Origin: Streptomyces erythrochromogenes
GTDB taxonomy: Bacteria > Actinomycetota > Actinomycetes > Streptomycetales > Streptomycetaceae
DNA length: 64,000 nt
Direction: 5' to 3'
Assembly: GCF_036170895.1 (NCBI RefSeq)
Contig: NZ_CP108036.1
Coordinates: 4,467,501-4,531,500, forward strand
A model generated the notes under the pieces. The model saw only the letters and a program-made list of their open reading frames with translations. It had not been told where the DNA came from and did not search any database. How positions within the stretch are numbered: position 1 is the first letter of the stretch; each line of letters starts with the position of its first letter. A program made the translations under genes and the position numbers. Of the stretch, positions 53,591-62,410 are shown one piece after another.

Positions 53591-54669
53591 GCAGCGAGCA
53601 GACCACCACCGGCCCCGAGGCGGAGCCCACGCCCTCGTCCGAGCCCACGCCGGCCGCCGAGGCCGTGGCCGAGCCGGCGCCGGCCGCCGAGCCCGCGCCC
53701 GCCGCTGAGGCCGTGACCGAGCCAGCGCCCTCGCCCGAGCCCGCGCCCTCGCCCGAGCCCGCGCCCTCGCCCGATGTCGCTCCGGAGCCCGTGCCCGTGC
53801 CCGAGACCGTGCCGGTGCCCGCCGCCGCGCCCTCGTCCGAGGCCTCCCCCTGGGCGGCCCCGCCCGCACCGCCGAAGGACCGGCGGGCGCTGCGCGCCGC
53901 CCTGCGCTGGACCGCCGCCGTCGCCGTCTTCGCCGCGGTCGGCGCCGGGGTCGCGTACGGGATCACCGTGCCGGAGCGCACCGACATCCCCGGCCTGTCC
54001 ACCGAGGGCGACGGCCGCTGGACGTTCCCGCAGCTCTCCCAGCCCGCGCTGCCCGCCGGCGCCCCCCTGCCCCAGGGCCCGGACAACAAGGACGGGACGC
54101 ACTACGCCCAGCTCACCGGCCTGCTCCTGCCCGCTCCCCAGGGCGCCAAGGCCGACGACGCGGTCAAGGCCGACAAGGACGGCACGGTGCCGGTCGACTC
54201 CTTCCTGGAGGAGTACGCGCCCGAAGCCCGCGAGAAGCTCAAGACGTCCCTCGAATGGGACGGGCTCCGGCAGATCGTCGGCCGGGGCTGGACGGCGCCG
54301 GACGGCACGCGCACGCACGTCTACCTGCTGCGCTTCCACTCGTCGGGCTTCGTGGACGCCTTCAAGGGCTGCGACACCAACGCGCAGCTGAACGGCGTCT
54401 CGGCCCTGGACCTGGACGACGTCTGGAGCAAGGCCAAGAACACCCAGATGAACAGCACCACGCTGGACTTCCCCGGGGCCGCCAACTTCGACGGCACCGA
54501 CCTCAGCGTGTACCAGGAGATGAAGCCCGTCACCGGCGAGGAGCAGACCAAGGTCGGCTGCCTCCGGACGGGTGACGTCCTGGGCATGGTCATCCAGTCC
54601 CGCAAGGGAGACGTGGCCCCCGTCCCCTTCCACCAGACGGTGATCCTGCAGAGCCAGCTGCTGGGCTGA
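53587..54669 (+). CDS. membrane-anchored protein, third of three overlapping genes
   Basis: A 360-residue protein with an exceptionally long Pro/Glu/Ala-rich N-terminus (residues 10-100, repeating EPAPSPEPAPSP), one helix at about 106-125 and an outer domain with cysteines in FKGCDTNAQ and KVGCLRTGD. GTG 53587 overlaps the second gene by four bases. The three genes share topology and probably arose by duplication. The outer domain has LRFHSSGFVDAFKGCD, parallel to the LLQFRDRAGADDFYTEI region of the first. A role in sensing or cell-surface organisation is guesswork. Confidence 0.8.
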   Translation: MSSEQTTTGPEAEPTPSSEPTPAAEAVAEPAPAAEPAPAAEAVTEPAPSPEPAPSPEPAPSPDVAPEPVPVPETVPVPAAAPSSEASPWAAPPAPPKDRRALRAALRWTAAVAVFAAVGAGVAYGITVPERTDIPGLSTEGDGRWTFPQLSQPALPAGAPLPQGPDNKDGTHYAQLTGLLLPAPQGAKADDAVKADKDGTVPVDSFLEEYAPEAREKLKTSLEWDGLRQIVGRGWTAPDGTRTHVYLLRFHSSGFVDAFKGCDTNAQLNGVSALDLDDVWSKAKNTQMNSTTLDFPGAANFDGTDLSVYQEMKPVTGEEQTKVGCLRTGDVLGMVIQSRKGDVAPVPFHQTVILQSQLLG

Positions 54670-54779
54670 CCGCCGGGGGCCGACCGGTACGGCCCACCTC
54701 ACACCGTGCGCCGGTCCCCGGGCCAGTAGGCTTGGGGACCGGCCCCGTACAGCCCCGAAACGATTCCGAGGAGCACCCC

Positions 54780-54881
54780 GTGCTTGAGGCAGTCTTCACC
54801 TCCCTGCTGGTCCTGGTCTGCGTCGGCGTCATGGCCTTCACCGGCCTGGCCGTCAAGAAGCTGTACCAGGGTCAGCGCTGA
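54780..54881 (+). CDS. 33-residue conserved membrane peptide
   Basis: A very short gene encodes MLEAVFTSLLVLVCVGVMA followed by FTGLAVKKLYQGQR: one hydrophobic helix with a positively charged C-terminus. The GTG start follows GAGGAGC with normal spacing, and codon third positions are G/C throughout. Streptomyces genomes carry this type of small membrane peptide in the same context as I recall. Function unknown. Confidence 0.75.
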   Translation: MLEAVFTSLLVLVCVGVMAFTGLAVKKLYQGQR

Positions 54882-54939
54882 GCACCGGCTCAGCTGACCG
54901 CCCCGGAACCCCTCCCACAGATCGCCTGAGCAGCCACAC

Positions 54940-55512
54940 ATGATCCAGATCCCGTCCGACCTGAACCCGGGCCTCGTCCCCCTCGCCTTCCTCCTCGGCA
55001 ACTGGGAGGGTGCGGGAGTCTTCGACTTCCCCGGCGAGGAGAAGTGCAACTTCGGCCAGGAAGTCGTCTTCAGCCACGACGGCCGGGACTTCCTGGAGTA
55101 CACCTCCCACACCTGGGTCCTCGACGCCGAGGGCAACAAGGTGCGGCCCCTGGAGTCCGAGTCGGGTTACTGGCGCATCGACAAGGACCGCAAGGTCGAG
55201 ATCGTCATGGTCCGCGACCAGGGCGTCGTCGAGGTCTGGTACGGCGAGCTCGCCGACCAGAAGCCCCAGATCGACCTGGTCACGGACGCGGTCGCCCGTA
55301 CCGCGGCCTCCGGCCCGTACAGCGGCGGCAAGCGGCTCTACGGCTACGTGAAGAGCGACCTCATGTGGGTCGGCGAGAAGGCCACCCCGGACGTCGAACT
55401 GCGCCCGTACATGTCGGCCCAGCTCAAGAAGGTCGTCACGCCCGAGGAGGTCGCCGAGATGGCGCGCAACCTCCCGGACATGCCGGACGACGGCATCGCC
55501 TTCTTCCGCTGA
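54940..55512 (+). CDS. nitrobindin/FABP-like beta-barrel protein
   Basis: A 190-residue protein of the nitrobindin-like family (DUF1794). The N-terminal signature FLLGNWEGAGVFDFPG is present and the chain reads as ten strands. In heme-binding members a C-terminal histidine ligates iron; the equivalent region here (PDVELRPYMSAQLKKV) has no histidine, so it is a non-heme subfamily. The ligand may be a small hydrophobic molecule. Start ATG 54940. It precedes nur by 79 bases, separated by a hairpin. Confidence 0.88.
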   Translation: MIQIPSDLNPGLVPLAFLLGNWEGAGVFDFPGEEKCNFGQEVVFSHDGRDFLEYTSHTWVLDAEGNKVRPLESESGYWRIDKDRKVEIVMVRDQGVVEVWYGELADQKPQIDLVTDAVARTAASGPYSGGKRLYGYVKSDLMWVGEKATPDVELRPYMSAQLKKVVTPEEVAEMARNLPDMPDDGIAFFR

Positions 55513-55537
55513 GCGGAAACCTCCCCAGGCTGTGCAC

Positions 55538-55573
55538 GAAAGGGGACCGCGGGCTCGACCGCGGTCCCCTTCG
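55538..55573 (+). terminator. hairpin between nitrobindin-like gene and nur
   Basis: gaaaggggaccgcgg and ccgcggtccccttcg form a nearly perfect stem with a 6-base loop. It would end the upstream gene; the nur start codon follows within 20 bases, so the nur promoter must lie in or before this hairpin. Confidence 0.75.
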
Positions 55574-55591
55574 CACACATACACTGACGGG

Positions 55592-56074
55592 GTGGTGAGC
55601 ACCGAGAGCACCGAGAACGCCGTCGGCACCGAGGGAACCCCGGGCGCGGACTGGAAGACCGACCTGCGGCGGCGCGGCTACCGGCTGACCCCGCAGCGCC
55701 AGCTCGTCCTGGAAGCCGTGGACGCGCTGGAGCACGCCACCCCGGACGAGATCCTGGCGGAAGTGCGCAAGACGGCCTCCGGGGTCAACATCTCCACCGT
55801 CTACCGGACGCTGGAGCTCCTGGAGGAGCTCGGCCTGGTCTCGCACGCCCACCTCGGGCACGGGGCCCCCACCTACCACCTGGCCGACCGCCACCACCAC
55901 ATCCACCTGGTCTGCCGGGACTGCGCCGACGTGATCGAGGCGGACCTCGACATCGCCGCAGAGTTCACCGCGAAGCTCCGTACGACCTTCGGGTTCGAGA
56001 CGGACATGAAGCACTTCGCGATCTTCGGACTGTGCAAGAAGTGCGCCGCCAAGCAGCGTGCCGCCCACGCGTAG
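55592..56074 (+). CDS. nur: nickel-responsive Fur-family regulator Nur
   Basis: A 160-residue Fur-family repressor. The DNA-binding part is LRRRGYRLTPQRQLVLEAVDALEHATPDEILAEVRKTASGVNISTVYRTLELLEELGLV. The metal region HHHIHLVCRDCADVIEAD includes the Zn and metal site histidines; the dimer-zinc motif at the end is GLCKKCAAK. The sequence is nearly that of S. coelicolor Nur (SCO4179), which controls nickel uptake and the Fe/Ni superoxide dismutase switch. GTG 55592 is used, with GTG 55595 possible. Confidence 0.9.
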   Translation: MVSTESTENAVGTEGTPGADWKTDLRRRGYRLTPQRQLVLEAVDALEHATPDEILAEVRKTASGVNISTVYRTLELLEELGLVSHAHLGHGAPTYHLADRHHHIHLVCRDCADVIEADLDIAAEFTAKLRTTFGFETDMKHFAIFGLCKKCAAKQRAAHA

Positions 56075-56095
56075 CAGGGTCGTAGGCTTGGTCGC

Positions 56096-57064
56096 ATGAC
56101 CAGCAGCCCCTTGCTCCATCTTCCCGGCGCCGTCCAGGCCGAAGGCCGCGACGAGGGCGTCGCCGCCCACTACGGCGAGCTCTACGGCGAACAGCGCGCC
56201 CTCGCCGGAGGCCGCGGCTTCGTCGACCTCTCACACCGCGGGGTCGTCGCCGTCACCGGACCGGAGCGGCTGAGCTGGCTGCACCTGCTGATCACCCAGC
56301 ACGTCACCGAGCTCCCGGCCGGGCAGGCCACCGAGGCACTGATCCTCTCCGCCAACGGCCACATCGAGCACGCGCTCTACCTCGTCGACGACGGCGAGAC
56401 GACGTGGGCGCACGTGGAGCCCGGCACCCAGGGCGAGCTGATCGCCTACCTGGAGTCGATGAAGTTCTTCTACCGCGTCGAAGTCGCCGACCGCACCGAG
56501 GAGTTCGCGGTCGTGCACCTGCCGGCCGGCTCCATCGCCGAGGTCGCCAAGGACCTCGCCGTACGCGAGACCGCGTACGGCCGGGACGTCTTCCTGCCCC
56601 GCGCCGAGCTGGAGTCCTTCGCCGCCGCGCACGGACCGGCCGCCGGCCTCCTCGCCTACGAGGCCCTGCGCGTCGAGGGACACCGGCCGCGGGTCGGCCT
56701 GGAGACCGACCACCGCACCATCCCGCACGAGCTGGGCTGGATCGGCACCGCCGTGCACCTGCAGAAGGGCTGCTACCGCGGCCAGGAGACGGTCGCCCGC
56801 GTCCACAACCTGGGCAAGCCCCCGCGCCGCCTGGTCTTCCTGCACCTGGACGGCTCCGAGGTGGTCCTCCCGGCCCACGGCGCCCCGGTCCGGCTCGCCG
56901 CCGACGGCGAGGAGGGCCGCCAGCTGGGCTTCGTGACCACCGCCGTCCGCCACCACGAGCTGGGCCCGATCGCCCTCGCCCTGGTCAAGCGGAACGTCCC
57001 GGTCGACGCCCCGCTGCTGGTGGGCGGCACGGCCGCCGCCCAGGAGGTCGTCGTAGCCCCCTGA
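56096..57064 (+). CDS. ygfZ: folate-binding YgfZ/GcvT-like protein
   Basis: A 322-residue protein of the YgfZ family. The folate-binding GcvT-like fold is present and the diagnostic motif is KGCYRGQETVARV, including the conserved Cys of K-G-C-Y-x-G-Q-E. It assists Fe-S cluster assembly or repair. The gene starts with ATG 21 bases after nur and is probably co-transcribed. It converges on dtd, whose stop is 9 bases away. Confidence 0.93.
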   Translation: MTSSPLLHLPGAVQAEGRDEGVAAHYGELYGEQRALAGGRGFVDLSHRGVVAVTGPERLSWLHLLITQHVTELPAGQATEALILSANGHIEHALYLVDDGETTWAHVEPGTQGELIAYLESMKFFYRVEVADRTEEFAVVHLPAGSIAEVAKDLAVRETAYGRDVFLPRAELESFAAAHGPAAGLLAYEALRVEGHRPRVGLETDHRTIPHELGWIGTAVHLQKGCYRGQETVARVHNLGKPPRRLVFLHLDGSEVVLPAHGAPVRLAADGEEGRQLGFVTTAVRHHELGPIALALVKRNVPVDAPLLVGGTAAAQEVVVAP

Positions 57065-57073
57065 CGCCCGGGC

Positions 57074-57499
57074 CTATACGTCGACGACGATGGTGAACGG
57101 GCCGTGGTTGGTCAGCGACACCCGCATGTCGGCCCCGAACCGGCCCGTCGCCACCGTCGCGCCGAGCGCGCGCAGCTGCGCCACGACCTCGTCGACCAGC
57201 GGCTCGGCGACCGGCCCGGGCGCCGCCGCGTTCCACGTGGGTCGCCGCCCCTTGCGGGCGTCGCCGTAGAGCGTGAACTGGGAGATCACCAGCAGCGGCG
57301 CCCCGTTGTCGCTGCAGGACTTCTCGCCCTCCAGGATCCGCACGGACCACAGCTTGCGCGCCAGCAGCGCCGCCTTCTCCGGCGTGTCGTCGTGGGTCAC
57401 CCCCACCAGCACGCACAGCCCCTCGCCGACGATCTCGCCCACGGTCTCGCCGCCCACGACGACGCTCGCGCCGTCCACCCTCTGCACCACAGCTCGCAT
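57074..57499 (-). CDS. dtd: D-aminoacyl-tRNA deacylase
   Basis: A 141-residue Dtd. The two active motifs are SQFTLYGD (residues 76-83 or so) and [11 protein letters not shown] at the C-terminus, which corresponds to the Gly-cisPro motif. The N-terminal [15 protein letters not shown] is typical. It removes D-amino acids mischarged on tRNA. ATG 57499 is used, which is the family N-terminus. Confidence 0.95.
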   Translation of the reverse strand: MRAVVQRVDGASVVVGGETVGEIVGEGLCVLVGVTHDDTPEKAALLARKLWSVRILEGEKSCSDNGAPLLVISQFTLYGDARKGRRPTWNAAAPGPVAEPLVDEVVAQLRALGATVATGRFGADMRVSLTNHGPFTIVVDV

Positions 57500-57635
57500 A
57501 CCACCTGTGTACCAGCCGTGCACCCGTCCGGGGCCGATCGGGTGGAGTGGGACTGCACCGGGGCCACGGAGAGTGGCACGATGCACGCAGGCGGTGCGGG
57601 TGCGCCGCACCGGTCGAGGGGACGGACCCGTTCGT

Positions 57636-58217
57636 ATGAATACTTCTGGTACCTCCGTACCTGCATCACCCGCTTCCGTCGCAGCTGCCGCGGTACGACC
57701 GCCCGCGCAGCGCACGGCCGAGACGCAGGAGCAGGGGCCCGCGGCCCCGGCCACCGCGCTCGGGCTGCCCGAACTGCGCGCGCTGCGCCGGGACGCGCAG
57801 CGCGACGAGGCCGATCTGAGCTACGTGCGCAGACTGCTCCAGGGCCGTATCGACATCCTGCGCGCCGAGCTCGCCCGGCGGACCGATCCCGAGGCGCCGG
57901 TGGTGGACCGGCTCTCGGTGATCCTGGCCGACGCTCCCTCCAGCCGCAGCGCCTCAGCCCGGCACGTCACGCTCGGCACCCCGCACAGCGAGGAGTACCG
58001 GGTGCTGGCGGCGGAGATGCTCGCCGACGTGGAGCTGTCGGACCTGGAGGCCCGCACCGACGGCGAACTGCACGACGGGATGGGGCAGCTGGTGCGCTAC
58101 GAGCAGCAGGTCTCGTGGCGCCGACAGCAGCTCCAGCGCACGGTGGACGAGTGCAGTGCGGAGATCACCCGCCGGTACCGGGAGGGAGAAGCGCAGGTGG
58201 ACGACCTGCTCGCGTAG
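57636..58217 (+). CDS. rsiG: RsiG, c-di-GMP-binding anti-sigma factor for WhiG
   Basis: A 193-residue protein with a low-complexity N-terminus and two long helices. Two copies of the c-di-GMP-binding motif E-x3-S-x2-R-x3-Q-x3-D are exact: Glu58-Ser62-Arg65-Gln69-Asp73 and Glu156-Ser160-Arg163-Gln167-Asp171. This is the hallmark of RsiG, which with c-di-GMP sequesters the sporulation sigma factor WhiG. ATG 57636 begins [11 protein letters not shown]. The gene is divergent from dtd with a 136-base gap and stands alone. Confidence 0.93.
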   Translation: MNTSGTSVPASPASVAAAAVRPPAQRTAETQEQGPAAPATALGLPELRALRRDAQRDEADLSYVRRLLQGRIDILRAELARRTDPEAPVVDRLSVILADAPSSRSASARHVTLGTPHSEEYRVLAAEMLADVELSDLEARTDGELHDGMGQLVRYEQQVSWRRQQLQRTVDECSAEITRRYREGEAQVDDLLA

Positions 58218-58263
58218 GAAATTCGGGCGACCCGCGCCGGTCGGGCGATTAGCGTGGGCCGCT

Positions 58264-59508
58264 ATGAGTGCTGACGTCCGGCCGATCGCCGAATCCGAAC
58301 TCCACGACTGGGTGCGCGCCGTCCACACCGGTTTCCTGACCGCGACCCGGGTCACCGACTCCGATCTCGCCCAGCGCGCCAAGTACAACGATCTCGCCCG
58401 CGTCCAGGGCGCGTTCGACCCCGGCACCGGCCGCTGCGTGGGGGCCTTCCGGTCCTTCGCGCAGGAGTTGACGGTGCCCGGCGGGGCCGCCGTCCCCGTC
58501 TCCGCGGTCTCCAACGTGGGCGTGCTGCCCACCCACCGCCGCCAAGGCCTGCTGACCCGGATGATGGCCGCCGAGTTCGCCGCGGCCGCGGAGCGCGGCG
58601 ACGCCCTGGCGACGCTGATCGCCGCCGAGTACCCGATCTACGGGCGGTACGGGTTCGGGCCCGCCACCGCCCTCACGGAATGGGAGATCGACGTACCGCG
58701 CACCGGGCTGGACCGGAGGTGGTCGGCGCCCGCGGACGGGGGGCGGATCGACCTGGTGGACGCCGCCGAGTTCCGGCGGTTCGGCCCCGGGCTGCACGAC
58801 AAGGTGCGGGCGGCCGTGCCGGGGGCCGTGAACCGGGACGAGCGCTGGTGGAACCTGGCGACCGGGGTGGAGGAGATGTCGCACCGGCCCTACAAGGAGA
58901 AGTTCCACGCCGTGTACCGGACGGCGGAGGGCGAGGTGGCCGGCGTGGCCGTCTACACCGCCGACGACCACTGGACGGACGCGAAGGTCCCGCAGAACAC
59001 CGTGCAGGTGCAGGACCTGCTGGCGCTCACCCCGCAGGCGGAGCGGGCGCTGTGGCACTTCCTGTGCTCCATCGACTGGGTGCTGAAGGTCCGCACCGGC
59101 TACCGGGCCCCCGACGACCTCCTCCCGCACCTGCTGCCCGACCCGCGTTCGGCCCGCGTCGTCACCTCCGCCGACTTCCTGTGGGTGCGGGTCCTGGATG
59201 TCGTACGGGCGCTGGGCGCGCGGACGTACGAGGTGCCCGGGGTCCTCGTACTGGAGGTCACGGACGAGGCCGGCCCGGCGGCCGGCCGCTACCGGCTGGA
59301 TGCGGGGGCGGGCGTGTGCGAGCGCACGCAGGAGGCGGCCGACCTGCGGCTGGACGTGTCCGCGCTGGGATCCTTGTACCTCGGTGAGGCGTCCGCGGTG
59401 CGGCTGGCCGCGCTCGGGCAGGTGGCCGAGGAGCGGCCGGGCGCGGTCGCGCTGGCGGACGCGGTGTTCCGTACCGCGCGCCGTCCGTGGTGTCCGGACG
59501 TCTTCTGA
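58264..59508 (+). CDS. Eis-like GNAT acetyltransferase
   Basis: A 414-residue protein with the three-part layout of Eis/EF_1021: N-terminal GNAT with CoA site [17 protein letters not shown], second GNAT-like domain, and a C-terminal sterol-carrier-like domain ([27 protein letters not shown]). The C-terminal Phe carboxylate acts as a base in Eis family enzymes and is retained (CPDVF). Eis enzymes acetylate amines, including aminoglycosides, at several positions; resistance here is only a possibility. It follows rsiG by 46 bases. Confidence 0.92.
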   Translation: MSADVRPIAESELHDWVRAVHTGFLTATRVTDSDLAQRAKYNDLARVQGAFDPGTGRCVGAFRSFAQELTVPGGAAVPVSAVSNVGVLPTHRRQGLLTRMMAAEFAAAAERGDALATLIAAEYPIYGRYGFGPATALTEWEIDVPRTGLDRRWSAPADGGRIDLVDAAEFRRFGPGLHDKVRAAVPGAVNRDERWWNLATGVEEMSHRPYKEKFHAVYRTAEGEVAGVAVYTADDHWTDAKVPQNTVQVQDLLALTPQAERALWHFLCSIDWVLKVRTGYRAPDDLLPHLLPDPRSARVVTSADFLWVRVLDVVRALGARTYEVPGVLVLEVTDEAGPAAGRYRLDAGAGVCERTQEAADLRLDVSALGSLYLGEASAVRLAALGQVAEERPGAVALADAVFRTARRPWCPDVF

Positions 59509-59537
59509 AATCGCGGACGGCGGACGGCGGACGGCGG

Positions 59538-60329
59538 ATGACGGATACGGATCGAAGGGCTGAGGTTGTGACGTCACTTGTGGAGTCCCTGCGCGCGGCC
59601 GGCTGCGTCTTCGCGGAGGAGGAGGCGGAGTTGCTGAGCGGCGCCGCCCGGGACGACGCGCACCTGGCGCAGCTGCTGGCCCGCCGGGTGGGCGGTGAGC
59701 CGCTCGAACACGTAGTGGGCTGGGCGGAGTTCTGCGGGCTGCGCGTGCAGGTGGGCGCGGGGGCCTTCGTACCGCGCCGACGCACCGAGTTCCTGGTGGA
59801 GGAGGCGGTGGCGCTGACCCGGCCGGGTGCCGTGGTGCTGGACCTGTGCTGCGGGGTCGGCGCGCTGGGTGCGGCGGTGGCGGCGCAGTCACCGGGCGGG
59901 GTGGAGCTGCACGTCGCCGACATCGACCCGGCGGCGCTGGCGTACGCGCGGCGCAACGTGGCCCCGTACGGCGGCCGGGTGTGGGAGGGCGACCTGTACG
60001 CCGCGCTCCCGCCGGAGCTGCGCGGGCGGGTGGACGTTCTGGTGGTCAACGCCCCGTACGTGCCCACGGAGGAGATCGGGCTGATGCCGTCGGAGGCGCG
60101 CGACCACGAGCCGCTGGTCTCGCTGGACGGCGGGGCCGACGGGCTGGACATCCACCGCCGGGTCGCGGCGGGGGCCCCGGCCTGGCTGGCCCCGGGAGGG
60201 CGCCTGCTGATCGAGACGAGCGCCCGGCAGGCCCCGTCGACGGCGTCGGCGCTGACCTCGGCCGGTCTGTCGGTCCGGGCGGTCAGTTCGCAGGAGCTGT
60301 ACGCGACGGTGGTGATCGGCACGTCCTGA
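59538..60329 (+). CDS. PrmC-related protein N5-glutamine methyltransferase
   Basis: A 263-residue SAM-dependent methyltransferase. The SAM motif is VLDLCCGVGALGAAVA and the catalytic motif is VNAPYVP, a variant of the NPPY of PrmC. This NAPY form marks a PrmC-like family of unknown substrate. The start is uncertain: ATG 59538 or GTG 59568. A 7-bp tandem repeat (gcggacg three times) lies directly upstream at about 59514-59535 and covers the ribosome-site position. The stop lies 34 bases from a converging gene. Confidence 0.85.
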   Translation: MTDTDRRAEVVTSLVESLRAAGCVFAEEEAELLSGAARDDAHLAQLLARRVGGEPLEHVVGWAEFCGLRVQVGAGAFVPRRRTEFLVEEAVALTRPGAVVLDLCCGVGALGAAVAAQSPGGVELHVADIDPAALAYARRNVAPYGGRVWEGDLYAALPPELRGRVDVLVVNAPYVPTEEIGLMPSEARDHEPLVSLDGGADGLDIHRRVAAGAPAWLAPGGRLLIETSARQAPSTASALTSAGLSVRAVSSQELYATVVIGTS

Positions 60330-60363
60330 GCGGGGCCCGCGGCCGGGGCCGGGGGCAGTGTGC

Positions 60364-60678
60364 CTACCGGGTGGCGAGCGCTCGGGAGGCCGGTACCCCG
60401 GTGCGCCGGGCGTACGCGAGCCGCTCGCGCACCTCGCGCAGGCTCCGCGGCCGGTAGCCGGGTCCGCAGCCGCAGCACTCCTGCCGGAAGTCGAGCCCGG
60501 CGTGCAGGAGCACGGACAGGACCCGCCAGGCGTCCCGGTCCCGCCGCGGCGGCGCCTCGAAGGCGTCGCCGGCGAGGAGGAGGGCCCGGCGGCACCGGGG
60601 GCAGCGGTACTCGCGGTACGCGGAGTGCTTGAAGGACACCCGGCAGTCGAGGCAGACGTAGGCGGAGCGGCGCGGCAT
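60364..60678 (-). CDS. zinc-ribbon protein
   Basis: A 104-residue basic protein. The N-terminus has a CLDC...CPRC zinc ribbon ([27 protein letters not shown]); a second cysteine group, ECCGCGPGYRPR, is near residue 70. It is well conserved in Streptomyces as I recall, but no function is known. ATG 60678. Confidence 0.75.
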   Translation of the reverse strand: MPRRSAYVCLDCRVSFKHSAYREYRCPRCRRALLLAGDAFEAPPRRDRDAWRVLSVLLHAGLDFRQECCGCGPGYRPRSLREVRERLAYARRTGVPASRALATR

Positions 60679-60812
60679 GCGGCCAGTCTCCGTCGGCGGA
60701 ACGCCTTCCCGCCACCGGATTCGGGGTGCGGGGCAGGAGTTCGGATCCGCCAGACAGGCGGGAGTCCTGACCGGCGCGGTCCGCGCGGGCGTCCGCCTGG
60801 GGGGAGTGCCGG

Positions 60813-61050
60813 ATGTCCACGACGGCTGTTGTCTTCGCTCTGGTCGGTGCAGTACGGGGTCCCGCGGGCCTGGTGGGTGTGGCTGGGAGTCGCGAAGGCG
60901 GCGGGTGTGTTCGCGGCCGTCGGGGTCGCGGCGTACTTCGCGGGGGCGGTGGTCACCGTGGTCCGGGCCCGGGCGTACGCGCACGTGCCGTTCCCGGTGG
61001 TCTATGCGGCGCCGGCGGTGGTCGCCCTGGCCCTCGGCTTCGGCGGCTGA
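60813..61050 (+). pseudogene. DoxX-like membrane protein remnant
   Basis: A good start (GGGAG at 60801-60805, ATG 60813) encodes MSTTAVVFALVGAV, the usual N-terminus of small DoxX-like proteins. The match then moves to the +1 frame: YGVPRAWWVWLGVAKAAG and later VGVAAYFAGAVVTVVRARAYAHVPFPVVYAAPAVVALALG, the C-terminal half of such proteins. The middle third (about 35-40 residues) and the frame are lost. No single frame gives a normal DoxX. An alternative reading is a 67-residue protein from GTG 60847. Confidence 0.65.
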
Positions 61051-61074
61051 TCACATCAAGACGACGGTGAGGCG

Positions 61075-61488
61075 ATGAACATGGCGACGACGACCCCGCC
61101 GGTGGAGGGCGCGGATCGGTGGATCCTGAACCTGCGGGGCCTGGCCGTCACCCGGATCGGCATCGACTTCCGGCTGACGCTGGTCCTCGACGGCGGCTGG
61201 GAGGTCGTCCTGGAGGCGCCGGCCCGGCTCTCGGTCGGGGCGCTCGGTTCCCGCCGAGCGGTGATACCGGAGATCCAGGACGTGGCTGCGGCCCTGCCGC
61301 TGTTCGGGGCCGAGGTGGCGTCCGCGGTCGCGTTCAAGTCCGGCAGCCTGCGGATGGTGTTCGACAGCGGCCTGCACCTGGTCTGCCCGGCCGTCGCGTC
61401 GTTCGAGGCCTGGCAGGTCACAGGGCCGCAGGGCCGGCGCTTCGTCTCGCTGCCGGGCGGTGGGCTCGCCACGTGGGGGACGCGTTGA
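61075..61488 (+). CDS. DUF6188-like protein
   Basis: A 137-residue protein with the pattern DRWILNLRGLAVTRIGIDFRLTLVLDGGWEVVLEAPA, FKSGSLRMVFDSGLHLVCPAVASFEAWQVTGPQGRRFVSLPGGGLATW. The ending fits DUF6188 as I know it. These proteins are often encoded in variable regions with immunity-like genes, but the function is not known. ATG 61075. The stop overlaps the next gene by TTGA. Confidence 0.72.
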   Translation: MNMATTTPPVEGADRWILNLRGLAVTRIGIDFRLTLVLDGGWEVVLEAPARLSVGALGSRRAVIPEIQDVAAALPLFGAEVASAVAFKSGSLRMVFDSGLHLVCPAVASFEAWQVTGPQGRRFVSLPGGGLATWGTR

Positions 61489-62071
61489 TCACGGAATACC
61501 AGCAGCGGCTGCGCGAGCGCTACCTCGCCGCCACCGTCATGCCGGCGCCGGAGCCGTGGCGGCCGGTATTGGACCGCCGGACTCCCGTCGGGGGGCTGCT
61601 CGGCATCGGCTTCGCCGTCGATCCCGACAGCGGGCACGACCTCGTCATGGTCGTGTCCCGCGACGGCCATGGCCTCTTCGACGCGGTCACCGGCGAGAAG
61701 GTCGCCCGCGACCGGGACCCGGACCCCGACACCAGCACTCCGGACGCGTCGCCGGAGCTCACCTGTCCCGGGCTCGGTCCGATCGAGGGCACGCCGGTGC
61801 GCATCGCAGGGCTCTTCGGCGGCGGCCTGCACAGCACCACACCGGACGGTTGGACCCTGGACGTCGTCAGCCCCGAGTGGCCCACGACCGCGTCCTCCTC
61901 TCCGCCGACGGCGGGGCCCGCAAGGGCCCGGCGGGAGGGACGTGGTGGCACGTCTTCCACTCCGAGCACTCGGAACTCCGTGCGGCCGGGTTCTCTCCCT
62001 CCGGCCTGACCCTGGCGGTCGCCACCAGCAGCGACCTCACCCTCTGGACCCGGCCCGGGCTCCGCTTCTGA
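61485..62071 (+). pseudogene. hypothetical gene with a frameshift
   Basis: The TTG start overlaps the DUF6188-like gene (TTGA). The first frame runs to near 61880 (ITEYQQRLRERYLAATV and later TPDGWTLDVVSPEWP). Beyond this the same-family sequence continues in another frame, DRVLLSADGGARKGPAGG and GLTLAVATSSDLTLWTRPG, ending at 62071. The first frame alone turns into an Arg/Ser/Pro-rich tail and stops at 62009. A one-base deletion or sequencing indel at about 61880-61895 explains it. The C-terminal part looks like a beta-propeller blade. Confidence 0.65.
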
Positions 62072-62410
62072 GACTTAGCACGATAGGTGTTGTCATCCTT
62101 CCGTCCCGACCTGCCCTTTTGCGAAGCTCTGAGCGCGACATCTGTCGCCGAATTCGCATCCTTCCTGACGTGATCCGCACTCTTCGCAGGCAAGTTGTCG
62201 TCCGGACCGTGCTGCCGGTAGGCGACGCCCACGCCGTGCGCGGACACGGCGCGGGGTCGGCGCGTTCTCGTACGACGACGGGGTGGGCGTGGGGGAGCTG
62301 GACGGTGCGTTCGTGATCGGGTCCTGGTGTGGGAGAAAGGAGCGTGGGGCGGGTTCTTCTCGTTGTGGCGGGCGGCGTTCTCGGCGTCCGGCAGGGCCGT
62401 TGCCCTGGGT
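62072..62410. other. gene-free, decayed region, 339 bp
   Basis: No intact gene is seen. The first 150 bases are less GC-rich than the surrounding DNA (ttagcacgataggtgttgtc and on). A short stretch at about 62260-62310 reads AFSYDDGVGVGELDGAFVIG in one frame and looks like a piece of a protein, with no start or continuation. This could be a remnant of a degraded gene. Confidence 0.5.
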
